From contig NZ_VTOY01000001.1 of assembly GCF_008271295.1 (NCBI RefSeq), forward strand, positions 682,001 to 746,000: a DNA stretch of 64,000 nucleotides, read 5' to 3'. The notes under the pieces are model-generated. The model was not told the DNA's origin. It worked only from the letters and a program-made list of their open reading frames with translations, and ran no database searches. This document shows positions 27,846 through 35,867 of this stretch, piece after piece (position 1 is the stretch's first letter; every line of letters starts with the position of its first letter). The translations under genes and the position numbers were made by a program. Source of the stretch: Pseudoselenomonas ruminis. GTDB lineage: Bacteria; Bacillota; Negativicutes; Selenomonadales; Selenomonadaceae.

Positions 27846-27965
27846 AGAAAGAGGCGGCACAAAGCCACCTCTAAAAAACTCATGCTATAAACCCGTCTGA
27901 CCTATGCCAGCAGGTGAGAAGCGGTGGCTCCTTCTTGTTCACGACTCTGTTAGTTTACCATACCT
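27846..27965 (-). ncRNA. infC leader (L20 leader-like)
   Basis: The leader contains the conserved GCCACCGCTTCTCACC stretch and, 24 bases upstream of the infC ribosome site, a hairpin with stem GAGGTGGC/GCCGCCTC (27851-27871) followed by a T-rich run. This layout fits the L20 leader family (RF00558), in which L20 promotes premature termination. Assigned by motif recall, not by a covariance search. Confidence 0.7.
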
Positions 27966-28003
27966 GCGCATGGCTGTCAAATCTTTTTTCGCCGCCCGGT
28001 CTT

Positions 28004-28513
28004 TTAGGATTTCTGCAAGCGCCAGGCGGCGGCCGGACGATAAACCATCAAAAACAGGCTGACCTCCAGCGGGTAGCAAAAGATATTCTTGACGAGCCGC
28101 CCCATAAAGATAGCCGACGCGGCCTTATCGTAAAACAGCGTAAGCCAGAGAGTGTTCATGCCCAGATGAACGATGACCATGACCAGCAAAAACGGCAGCC
28201 AGGCATTCTTCCAGCCAACTGACTCTTTATTATGGAAGAAAAAGCCATAAATCCAGCCCGTCAGAAAATCCGACAGCATAAAGCCTGGAAAAAAAACGCC
28301 CAGCCCCAGCACTGCCGTGCCTAAAAAATTTGCCAAGGCACCAACCGCCCCCGCCCGCCAGGGACCGAACCAGGCACCGTACATCGCCAGCGGCAAGAAG
28401 CCAAAGGTGATATGGATAAACACCGTCTGGATGGAAAACACATAGGTGAGCAAAATGATAAAACTGATGCAAAGCGCACCGTAAATCATTGCCCGCACTC
28501 TGTCATGGGACAT
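28004..28513 (-). CDS. folT: Folate ECF transporter substrate-binding subunit FolT
   Basis: A 169-residue S-component with about six hydrophobic segments (IYGALCISFIILLTYVFSI, then FGFLPLAMYGAWFGPWRAG and others). PWRAGAVGALANFLGTAVLG is typical of FolT-type proteins. It would use the shared ECF ATPases and EcfT encoded elsewhere. The ATG at 28513 has AGGAGG 7 bases upstream and matches the family start; earlier in-frame starts lie in the leader. The THF riboswitch upstream supports folate as the substrate. Confidence 0.9.
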   Translation of the reverse strand: MSHDRVRAMIYGALCISFIILLTYVFSIQTVFIHITFGFLPLAMYGAWFGPWRAGAVGALANFLGTAVLGLGVFFPGFMLSDFLTGWIYGFFFHNKESVGWKNAWLPFLLVMVIVHLGMNTLWLTLFYDKAASAIFMGRLVKNIFCYPLEVSLFLMVYRPAAAWRLQKS

Positions 28514-28516
28514 AAA

Positions 28517-28566
28517 AAGACCTCCTTCATGCAAAAACAAACGTTGTTGCACGATTGAGAGGTCTT
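28517..28566 (-). promoter_or_regulatory. Ribosome-site sequestering hairpin of folT
   Basis: AAGACCTC (complement of 28559-28566) can pair perfectly with GAGGTCTT (complement of 28517-28524), which contains the ribosome site of folT. It is the likely expression platform of the riboswitch: when formed, translation is blocked. Confidence 0.65.
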
Positions 28567-28576
28567 AATCTCAGAT

Positions 28577-28679
28577 GCAACAGCGGGATGCAGCCAATGT
28601 ACCGCAAGTAAAAACTTTTCGTCCGGATGGCAACTCCCCGTCCATCTGGCACTTAACGCACATTCGCTTACTCTGTTAC
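28577..28679 (-). ncRNA. Tetrahydrofolate (THF-I) riboswitch
   Basis: On the minus strand the sequence holds the THF-I landmarks in order: P1 arm GTAACAG, GCGTTAAGTG, GGGGAGTTGCCATCCGGACG, GCGGTACATT and GCATCCCGCTGTTGC; GTAACAG and CTGTTGC close P1. It lies 64 bases upstream of folT, a known target gene of this class. No search was run. Confidence 0.85.
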
Positions 28680-28750
28680 AGATATTTATCTGTATGCCCT
28701 CAATATAGCACAGGCACACTCTCCCGTCAAGGAATGATGGCGCGGCAATC

Positions 28751-30208
28751 TTAAAGGATAATTCCCAACCATTTCCAATACGTCGACGCCATGAGCAGGA
28801 TGAGACTATACGCAATGAGCGTCAGCGGTATTCCCGTCTTGATAAACGTCTTGGCCTCAAAGGTTTCTGTGCCAAAGGCTACCATATTCTGTGGCGCATT
28901 GACGGGCAGAATAAAGCCAAAGCAGATCACATACTGCAGGATAAGCGTCATGCCTACCACATTGAGCTGGCTATGCTCCGCCGCTCCCTGCAGCACCGAT
29001 ATGACAATCGGAATCATGGCCGCCGCCAGTGCCGTAGCACTGGCAAAGCCAAGATGAATGACAATCAAAAACATCGCCAGTATCGCTACAATCATAAAGG
29101 CTGACGTATGGTAGAGGCCAAACACATCGACAATCACATGCGCAATCCAGGCCGCCGCCTTCGTTGAAAGCACCGCCGACCCGAGGCTTATGCCAACACC
29201 AAACAAGATAAGTGTCCCCCAGCCGATTTTTGCCTGCGCCTCTTTCCACGTCATGATTCCAATCCCCGGAAGCATCATGATGGTAATGGCCGCCATCGTC
29301 GTCGACGACGTATCAAAGTTATGCAATATCTTTTCGGTAGACCATAACAGGAGCAGGACCAGCGATACGCCTAACAGCTTCTTCTCACTTAACGACATTG
29401 GGCCAAGTTCTTTTAATTCGCGGACAACCGTTGCCTGACCGCCTTCGATTTCATCCATCTCTGGCGGCACCAATTTCAACAGCAGGAAGTAAAGCACCAC
29501 GCTCATGATTGCCGCAAAAGGGGCCGCGGTAATAAACCAATCCATCCAGCTCACCGTTGTCCCAAGCTGCTTTTCGATAAAATCCAGCGCAATCATATTC
29601 TGCGCCGCAGCCGTCTTGATGCCGACATTCCAAATGCTGTCGGCCTGTGCAATCGCAATCATCATCACGGCTGAGAACCGGCTTTTGAGTGGCACACCGA
29701 AGGCCGAAATGATACCCATGACAATCGGCACCATGCACGAAACGCGCGCAGTGGTACTCGGCACAAAGAAGCTCAGAATAAAACCAACGAGGATAACGCC
29801 CGCCAAAACATTTTTCGTCTTGGCACCAATCTTCGACAGGATAAACAGCGCCAGCCGTTTATCAAGCCCCGTCTTCATCATGGCCGCCGAAATAAATAAC
29901 GCCGCACCTACCAGCGCCAGTGCGGGGCTCGAAAAGCCCGACATCGCCATCTTCAGCGCCCCCGATGTGCCGAGCACTTTATCGGGATTCATCATATTCG
30001 GTGCCGTACCGAGCAAAAAGGCCATAAGCGAAATAATAATAGCTGCGGATACCGGATACGAAACCGTCTCAAACATCCAAATGACAACCGAAAACACCAG
30101 CACTGCGAGCATCCGATGCCCTGCCGTCGACAAATCCGGCGGTGTTGGCAACAGTAAAATAAACAACAACGTCAACAGTCCCAAAGGCAATCCTATCTTT
30201 TTCCGCAA
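28751..30208 (-). CDS. DASS/SLC13 family sodium:anion symporter
   Basis: A 485-residue membrane protein with 12 or more hydrophobic segments of the divalent anion:sodium symporter family (dicarboxylates, citrate or sulfate). Typical features: MRKKIGLPLGLLTLLF, FVPSTTARVSCMVPIV (a family signature) and the C-terminal VNAPQNMVAFGTETFEAKTFIKTG repeat. It starts at a TTG, 7 bases after GGAAGG. It is the only gene behind the leader at 30226-30284; the substrate is not readable. Confidence 0.88.
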   Translation of the reverse strand: MRKKIGLPLGLLTLLFILLLPTPPDLSTAGHRMLAVLVFSVVIWMFETVSYPVSAAIIISLMAFLLGTAPNMMNPDKVLGTSGALKMAMSGFSSPALALVGAALFISAAMMKTGLDKRLALFILSKIGAKTKNVLAGVILVGFILSFFVPSTTARVSCMVPIVMGIISAFGVPLKSRFSAVMMIAIAQADSIWNVGIKTAAAQNMIALDFIEKQLGTTVSWMDWFITAAPFAAIMSVVLYFLLLKLVPPEMDEIEGGQATVVRELKELGPMSLSEKKLLGVSLVLLLLWSTEKILHNFDTSSTTMAAITIMMLPGIGIMTWKEAQAKIGWGTLILFGVGISLGSAVLSTKAAAWIAHVIVDVFGLYHTSAFMIVAILAMFLIVIHLGFASATALAAAMIPIVISVLQGAAEHSQLNVVGMTLILQYVICFGFILPVNAPQNMVAFGTETFEAKTFIKTGIPLTLIAYSLILLMASTYWKWLGIIL

Positions 30209-30225
30209 ATTACATCCTTCCTTTC

Positions 30226-30284
30226 AAAAAAGGGCACACCATGCCCGGGAAATTTCTTTCCCTGCATGACGTACCCCTTTGTAC
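30226..30284 (-). promoter_or_regulatory. Switch-like leader with competing hairpins before the DASS gene
   Basis: Terminator: GGGCA/TGCCC with five-base loop (30232-30246 complement) and a T6 tract, just upstream of the ribosome site. Competing structure: CATGC (complement of 30264-30268) pairs with GCATG (complement of 30240-30244) around a GGGAAA-GAAA-TTTCCC hairpin (30247-30262) and would remove the GCATG needed by the terminator. A short element 5' of it, GTAC..GTAC, is also palindromic. Ligand unknown. Confidence 0.55.
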
Positions 30285-30330
30285 CTTTGCTATACTCTTT
30301 TCTTTATAGCTTCTATGTCGTTTTGTATAT

Positions 30331-30358
30331 AATATAACAACCATTATATATTTGTCAA
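30331..30358 (-). promoter_or_regulatory. Promoter of the DASS gene
   Basis: TTGACA (30353-30358 complement) with TATATT (30331-30336) at 16-base spacing. Transcription would begin about 45 bases before the competing hairpins. Confidence 0.6.
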
Positions 30359-30383
30359 TATTTTATTTGTAACATTGTAAACT

Positions 30384-30425
30384 AAAAATCCGATTCCGCC
30401 TCTATCAGAGAAACGAAATCGGATT
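30384..30425 (-). terminator. Terminator after nagB
   Basis: AATCCGATT arms (30387-30395 and 30417-30425) with the T-run TTTTTA on the minus strand, 18 bases after the nagB stop. Confidence 0.85.
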
Positions 30426-30442
30426 GTATCTTCCGCATTATA

Positions 30443-31204
30443 TTATTTTCTGGTTACGCTTACCCCGCGGATAGACGCCGGCAGCAAAGATGCCGCCGCC
30501 TCATCCACAATAACTGCCACATCACGGTGCAGCTGCAGGATGGATGCCGGTGCTTCCGGCGTCACATCACCGCAAACTGCTTTATAAACAGCCTTGGCTT
30601 TATTTTTGCCATTAGCCAGCAGGATAACATGCTCCGCCATCATGATTGTTTTAATTCCCATACTGATAGCATAGCGTGGCACCTCACTGGCGCTGGCAAA
30701 GAAACGGGAATTTGCCTGAATGGTTTCCTCATCGAGTTCTACCTTATGCGTGGTCGCAGCAAATTTCACATCTGGCTCGTTGAAGCCAATATGAGCATTT
30801 TGCCCAATTCCGAGCACCTGCAAATCAATACCGCCTTTGGCCGCGATAAGTTTTTCATAGCGTTCCCCTTCGGCTATCATATCTTCCGCCATCCCATTCG
30901 GCAAATATACATTTTCCGGACGAATGTTGATATGCTTGAAAAAATTCTCCTGCATAAAATAATGATAGCTTTGTGGATTATCGGGGCTCATGCCGATATA
31001 TTCATCCAGGTTGAATGTCGTAACTTCGGAAAAATCCAGCCCCACCGTCTTATGGACTGCCGCCAGACGCTGGTACATAGAAACCGGCGTACTACCCGTA
31101 GCCAATCCCAAAACACTATCCGGTTTTAAATAAACCTGCCCAGCAACAATGTTTGCCGCTTCCAGCCCCATCTTTTCATAAGAATCCGTAATAATTATCC
31201 GCAT
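30443..31204 (-). CDS. nagB: Glucosamine-6-phosphate deaminase
   Basis: Converts glucosamine-6-phosphate to fructose-6-phosphate and ammonia. The 253 residues contain LGLATGSTPVSMYQRLAA, FNLDEYIGM (catalytic Asp), GIGQNAHIGFNEP (His and Glu) and the lid region. ATG at 31204 has GGAGTG 8 bases upstream and matches the family start. It stands as a single unit; no nagA or nagR is adjacent. Confidence 0.95.
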   Translation of the reverse strand: MRIIITDSYEKMGLEAANIVAGQVYLKPDSVLGLATGSTPVSMYQRLAAVHKTVGLDFSEVTTFNLDEYIGMSPDNPQSYHYFMQENFFKHINIRPENVYLPNGMAEDMIAEGERYEKLIAAKGGIDLQVLGIGQNAHIGFNEPDVKFAATTHKVELDEETIQANSRFFASASEVPRYAISMGIKTIMMAEHVILLANGKNKAKAVYKAVCGDVTPEAPASILQLHRDVAVIVDEAAASLLPASIRGVSVTRK

Positions 31205-31321
31205 ATTACCACTCCGCTCCGTATAAGCCAGACCCATTTTCCTGCCTGACACCTTTTCTTCTATATCATATTTTACGCCCCCAAAACAGTATGTGCAAAT
31301 AAAAGGCCTTACGATTTCTCA

Positions 31322-31930
31322 TCATGACAATACCAATTCCTGCACTTCCCCTAACTCAATCCTGATGCGCCAAAAATCCTCCAAGGAACGCCCCTCGGCA
31401 AATATCCGGATGACTTTTAAAACGCCACCGTGACTTACTATCAGCATATCTTTTTGCTGCTCGATTGCCAGCTGCTGCCACTTTTGCCAGGCGGCTATGA
31501 CACGCTCCGAAAACATGCGGAAACTTTCGCCCTGCGGATAGCAAAAGTTCTGCCAATCGTCGCAAAGGCGCTGGCAGGCTGCGGGGTCCTCATGCGCCAG
31601 CTCCTCATACCGGCACTTTTCCCAACGGCCAAAGTCAATTTCCTGAAAGTCCGGTTCAACCATAAATTCTCCGTCAAGCCCGGCCGTTTCACAAACGGCT
31701 GCTGCCGTATCAACGGCCCGCTGCAAGGGGCTTGTAAGCATTAGCAATTCCCGTTCCGGTTCTGCCGCCCGCAGTTCCTGGAGCCGCCTGCCCGCGCTCG
31801 CCGCCTGCCAGTGCCCCATTTCTGTCAAAGGACAATCGGTGCGCCCATAGTAACCGCCACACACATTGCCAGTGGCTTCGCCATGGCGCAATAAATACAC
31901 CGTGCATTTTCGCTTCTCAAAGCCAGCCAT
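31322..31930 (-). CDS. cobC: Alpha-ribazole phosphatase (histidine phosphatase family)
   Basis: A 202-residue phosphatase removing phosphate from adenosylcobalamin-5'-phosphate or alpha-ribazole phosphate. The phosphohistidine motif LLRHGEATGN is at residues 13-22, and a second catalytic His lies in IVSHGGVLKVI. Last gene of the ethanolamine-cobalamin operon; its ATG overlaps the cobS stop by 14 bases and GGGGGC stands upstream. The function rests partly on its neighbours cobS and cobT. Confidence 0.85.
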   Translation of the reverse strand: MAGFEKRKCTVYLLRHGEATGNVCGGYYGRTDCPLTEMGHWQAASAGRRLQELRAAEPERELLMLTSPLQRAVDTAAAVCETAGLDGEFMVEPDFQEIDFGRWEKCRYEELAHEDPAACQRLCDDWQNFCYPQGESFRMFSERVIAAWQKWQQLAIEQQKDMLIVSHGGVLKVIRIFAEGRSLEDFWRIRIELGEVQELVLS

Positions 31931-32675
31931 GATATGCCCCCAGACAACAGAGCCCCAAAAAGATTATCTCGCTTAATTCATCCCCAGCACCAAGCGTATC
32001 GCCCGTCATGCCGCCCAATATGCCGGTAATGTAGTGGGTAAACAGCCGCTGCCAAACGGCCAAAAGCAAATAGGCCGCCAGCAGCCAAAGATTGGCCGTA
32101 AGTGCAAAGACCAGTAAGGCGCCAATTCCTACCGATACCAGCGCGCGCCCCCAGGTAATCTTGCCAATAAAGAGATTGCCAAGACCTTCCTTGCGCGCAT
32201 ACGAAGCGAGCATCAATAGCGGATTGCAGGCGCGCGCCGAAAGTGGCATCAATACGATGACTAACGGCAATAAATTCTCCGGCAGCAGCAACAGTCCATG
32301 ATACCGTGCCAGGAACACCAATAGCAGGGCACAGGCCCCATTAGTTCCCAGGCGACTGTCCTTCATGATTTCCAGCATGCGTTCCCGCTTACGGCTTGAA
32401 TAAATGCCATCACAAGTATCGGCTAATCCATCGAGATGAAACGCCCCGGTCAAAAAAAGATTAGCCCCCATGGCAAAAAACACGCCTGCCACCGGCCCGG
32501 CCATAACACTGCCGAGCATATACGCCAAGGCATTGATACCGCCAATAACCAGCCCCACCAGTGGCAGCCAAATAATGGCCCTGGACAGCATCCCCTCTTG
32601 AAAGGGGATCTGCCAGGGCAAAGGCAAGCGCGTAAAAAATTGTAACAGTAAGACGAACGAACGCAGACTACTCAT
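31917..32675 (-). CDS. cobS: Adenosylcobinamide-GDP ribazoletransferase (cobalamin synthase)
   Basis: A 252-residue polytopic membrane enzyme joining adenosylcobinamide-GDP and alpha-ribazole. Visible family signature: GAFHLDGLADTCDGIYSSRKRERMLEIMKDSRLGTNG (about 80-115). Five to six hydrophobic helices surround it. The ATG at 32675 overlaps the cobT stop. Confidence 0.95.
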   Translation of the reverse strand: MSSLRSFVLLLQFFTRLPLPWQIPFQEGMLSRAIIWLPLVGLVIGGINALAYMLGSVMAGPVAGVFFAMGANLFLTGAFHLDGLADTCDGIYSSRKRERMLEIMKDSRLGTNGACALLLVFLARYHGLLLLPENLLPLVIVLMPLSARACNPLLMLASYARKEGLGNLFIGKITWGRALVSVGIGALLVFALTANLWLLAAYLLLAVWQRLFTHYITGILGGMTGDTLGAGDELSEIIFLGLCCLGAYHGWL

Positions 32676-33685
32676 TTTGCGGCACCACAACTTTCTGATA
32701 GTAATTCTTCCATTGTTTTCATGTTATAAACAGTATACAACATCGTCCGCAACATAGATAGTCCAAGGATTGCCCCGGTTCCTTCGCCGAGGCGCAAACC
32801 AGCCTGTATCGGCACCTCATCGGGATGGATTCCCGCCGCCTGCAGGGCGTATAGCATGCCAGGCTCCTGCGACATGTGGGAAGGAATCGCCATCGCACTG
32901 ACCGCCGGTTCAATACGCGCCGCGCAGGCCAACGCTACGGCCGTAATAAAACCATCGAGCATGAACGGAATCTTCCGCTCATGGCAAGCCATCATCGCAC
33001 CACATAAGGCCGCAATGTCAAAACCGCCCACACAGCGGATTATCCCCTGCGGTGCCTTCATCAGTGGTTCATAGCGCTTAACGGCCGCCGCAATAACCTC
33101 CCGCTTGCGCAAAACGACTTCTGGATGACCGGGATTGGCACCATAGCCCGTAATTTCTAAAAGGTTTGCCCCGGTAAGCACGTGCAGCACGGCCGTTGAC
33201 GTGGTCGTATTGCCGATGCCCATTTCGCCAAAGGACAAGAGATTGCAGCCAGCAAGCTTAGCCCGCTGTACCATTTCAGCCCCCGCATCATACGCCTGCC
33301 AAAATTCCCGCTCAGTCATCGCCGGGCTTTCCAAAAAGTTTTTGGTACCAGGCGCCACCTTGCGGTCAAGGCCAACCGCTTCATCACAGTTTATGCCAAC
33401 ATCTACCACGGCATACGGAACGTCCTGTGCCTTACAAAAGCAGCTGATAGCCGCCCGCCCTTCGGTCATATTCCTGGCCTGCAGATAGGTGATGGCCTGT
33501 TCCTGACGGACGACACCTGCGGTAACCACACCGTTGTCGGCCGCAAAAATATAATGATACGGTTTTATCGTTTCATAAAGTTCCGGCCAGGCGCGGAACA
33601 GCTTTTGCACCTGCTTTTCCAAAAGCCCAAGGCTCCCCGGCGGAATCGCCATTCGCGCCGTCATACGCGCTGCTTTATCCATCAT
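32672..33685 (-). CDS. cobT: Nicotinate-nucleotide-dimethylbenzimidazole phosphoribosyltransferase
   Basis: Activates the lower-ligand base of cobalamin. The 337 residues begin ARMTARMAIPPGSLGLLEKQV; DNGVVTAGV, SFGEMGIGNTTTSTAVLHVLTG and the C-terminal EPGMLYALQAAGI region are characteristic. Overlaps eutC and cobS starts/stops by a few bases, so the cluster is tightly packed. Confidence 0.95.
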   Translation of the reverse strand: MMDKAARMTARMAIPPGSLGLLEKQVQKLFRAWPELYETIKPYHYIFAADNGVVTAGVVRQEQAITYLQARNMTEGRAAISCFCKAQDVPYAVVDVGINCDEAVGLDRKVAPGTKNFLESPAMTEREFWQAYDAGAEMVQRAKLAGCNLLSFGEMGIGNTTTSTAVLHVLTGANLLEITGYGANPGHPEVVLRKREVIAAAVKRYEPLMKAPQGIIRCVGGFDIAALCGAMMACHERKIPFMLDGFITAVALACAARIEPAVSAMAIPSHMSQEPGMLYALQAAGIHPDEVPIQAGLRLGEGTGAILGLSMLRTMLYTVYNMKTMEELLSESCGAAK

Positions 33686-34458
33686 ATCTTTAATTCCACC
33701 CCGCTTTTCTTTTCCCGCATAAGCACTTCGGTCAAATAAACGACCTGCGCCCCCGCCTCCAGCGGCGGAATGCCCTGCCGATAGATATTCGATACCACGG
33801 TCCGCTGGGATTCAGGCTTTTTGCTGCTGGCTTCATAAGCCATATAAACGCTCATGCTTTCACCGGTGGCCAGTCCCGGGCGCTCGCCAATCAACTGTAT
33901 CGTAACCTTGGCCCCTAAGGCCTCACTTATCTTATCCATTGTTGCCACGCGGCTGTAGCGCACAAAAATCGGAGTCCCCACGCGATAGCCCTTCTCTTTG
34001 AATCCATCCATCATAATGACATAAATATCCTTGAGGTTCGCATTAATGGCAAAGCCGCTGAGCCCATCGGCAATCACCAGCTGTACATCGGGATTATGAA
34101 TGCAGTCCCGCTTGATGGCTTCCATGGTCTCATCCGAAAATATCCGGCCCCGGTCGGGCCGCCGCACGTATTCTTCCTTATTCTGAACCAACGTCTGGAC
34201 TTTATAAAAGCCCATTTCATCAATCAAGGTCTCATCGATGTCCGTCCAGACGGCATCCTGGGCAATCGCGTGATCCGCCCGGAACTTCAGCAGTGTTTCG
34301 GTCTTATACCGGTCCCCTGCGCGGCCGACGCCCAACCGGGCATTGGTCGTCTTCTTCAATCGCTTTATCATCGCGAGACTCTGCGGATGTTCAATGAGAA
34401 CCCGCTCTTTCACTTCCGGCAACGATATATCCCTTACAAATCCGTCTGTCGCATTCAT
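33682..34458 (-). CDS. eutC: Ethanolamine ammonia-lyase, light subunit
   Basis: A 258-residue small subunit that contributes to the adenosylcobalamin site. Diagnostic segments include LGVGRAGDRYKTETLLKFRADHAIAQDAV and IGERPGLATGESMSVYMAYE. Its start overlaps the eutB stop by 4 bases. Confidence 0.96.
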   Translation of the reverse strand: MNATDGFVRDISLPEVKERVLIEHPQSLAMIKRLKKTTNARLGVGRAGDRYKTETLLKFRADHAIAQDAVWTDIDETLIDEMGFYKVQTLVQNKEEYVRRPDRGRIFSDETMEAIKRDCIHNPDVQLVIADGLSGFAINANLKDIYVIMMDGFKEKGYRVGTPIFVRYSRVATMDKISEALGAKVTIQLIGERPGLATGESMSVYMAYEASSKKPESQRTVVSNIYRQGIPPLEAGAQVVYLTEVLMREKKSGVELKI

Positions 34459-35852
34459 ACTGCCATACCTCCTGAAAGCGTTTCATTCCCGGTGAAAAAC
34501 AGTGACGGGTCGCCGGCCTTGGCCGTAAGATTCCCCGCTTCATCCAAAATCTCTAATTCCTGCATGCGGCGGGCAAATTCGTCAATCGGCTTTTTGCCCG
34601 TCAGGCGCCGCAGCGAGGCAACATCGTGGTAACTCGTCGTCTGATACATCAGCATCACATCGTCGCCGCCCGGAATGCCCATGATGTAGTTGCAGTCCGC
34701 CATCGCCAGCATCATCGCCAGATTTTCCAAATCGTTCTGGTCCGCCCGCATGTGATTGGTATAGCAGACATCGCAGCCCATCGGAATGCCCGTGAGTTTG
34801 CCCATAAAATGGTCCTCTAACCCTGCCCGTATCATCTGCCGGCCATCGTAGAGATACTCGGGCCCGATAAAGCCAACGACTGTATTGACGAGAAACGGAT
34901 GATACCGCTTGGCAAACGCATAACAGCGGGCTTCCATGACGAGCTGATCCGCGCCATGATGTCCATCAGAAGAAAGTTCTGAGCCCTGCCCCGTCTCAAA
35001 ATACATGAAATTCTCGCCCGCAGAATTTTTCTTCTCCCGCATGATGGCATACGCTTCATCCATCAGGGACACATTGATACCAAAGGCGCGGCTGGCCGTT
35101 TCTGACCCTGCAAGGCTTTGGAACATCAAATCCATCGGCGCCAGATTCTTTTCGAGCACCTTCATCTGCGTCGTGACGTGTGCCAGCACACAATTCTGCG
35201 TGGGAATCTGCCATTTCTGCATGAACGCATCAAACTCCCGCAGGATGCTGGCGACACTGTCGATGGTATCGACGGCTGGATTGAGGCCGATGACCGCATC
35301 CCCGACGCCGTAGCTGATGCCTTCCATGACCGAGGCCATAATGCCCGCCGGATTGTCCGTGGCATGATTGGGCTGCAGGCGCGAAGATAGCGTTCCAGGC
35401 CGGCCAATCGTCGTGTTGCAGGTCGCCTCAACCGGCAGCTTGCGGGCTGCATATACCAAATCCATATTGGACATGAGCTTCGTCACGCCTGCCACCATCT
35501 CAGCTGTAAGTCCCGGGCGGACAGCGCGGAGCTTCTCCGGCGGCTCGCGCAGCAAAAATTCGCGGAACTCTCCTACCGTATAGCCCTTTATCTGCTGGTA
35601 AACCGTATCGGACACAGCATCCTGGTCAGCCCGCGTGATATCATCTTCTTCATAGGAAACAACGGGATTTTCCCGCAAATCCTTCAGCGTCATATCGGCC
35701 AGAACGACTTTGGCCGCCACCCGTTCCACATTGCCGCTGGCCGCAATGCCAGCCAGCATGTCGCCGGATTTTTCTTCATTTGCCTTGGCCAGCACTTCTT
35801 TGACATCGTTAAAAGAATACGTCTGGCCAAAAAGATTCGTCTTTAGTTTCAT
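34455..35852 (-). CDS. eutB: Ethanolamine ammonia-lyase, heavy subunit
   Basis: The 465-residue catalytic subunit splitting ethanolamine into acetaldehyde and ammonia with adenosylcobalamin. Features: NTTIGRPGTLSSRLQPNHATD, GDAVIGLNPAVDT, SLAGSETASRAFGI and FETGQGSELSSDGHHGADQLVMEAR, all matching the family. Sixteen bases separate it from eutA. Confidence 0.97.
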   Translation of the reverse strand: MKLKTNLFGQTYSFNDVKEVLAKANEEKSGDMLAGIAASGNVERVAAKVVLADMTLKDLRENPVVSYEEDDITRADQDAVSDTVYQQIKGYTVGEFREFLLREPPEKLRAVRPGLTAEMVAGVTKLMSNMDLVYAARKLPVEATCNTTIGRPGTLSSRLQPNHATDNPAGIMASVMEGISYGVGDAVIGLNPAVDTIDSVASILREFDAFMQKWQIPTQNCVLAHVTTQMKVLEKNLAPMDLMFQSLAGSETASRAFGINVSLMDEAYAIMREKKNSAGENFMYFETGQGSELSSDGHHGADQLVMEARCYAFAKRYHPFLVNTVVGFIGPEYLYDGRQMIRAGLEDHFMGKLTGIPMGCDVCYTNHMRADQNDLENLAMMLAMADCNYIMGIPGGDDVMLMYQTTSYHDVASLRRLTGKKPIDEFARRMQELEILDEAGNLTAKAGDPSLFFTGNETLSGGMAV

Positions 35853-35867
35853 CGCGATTGCCTACTT

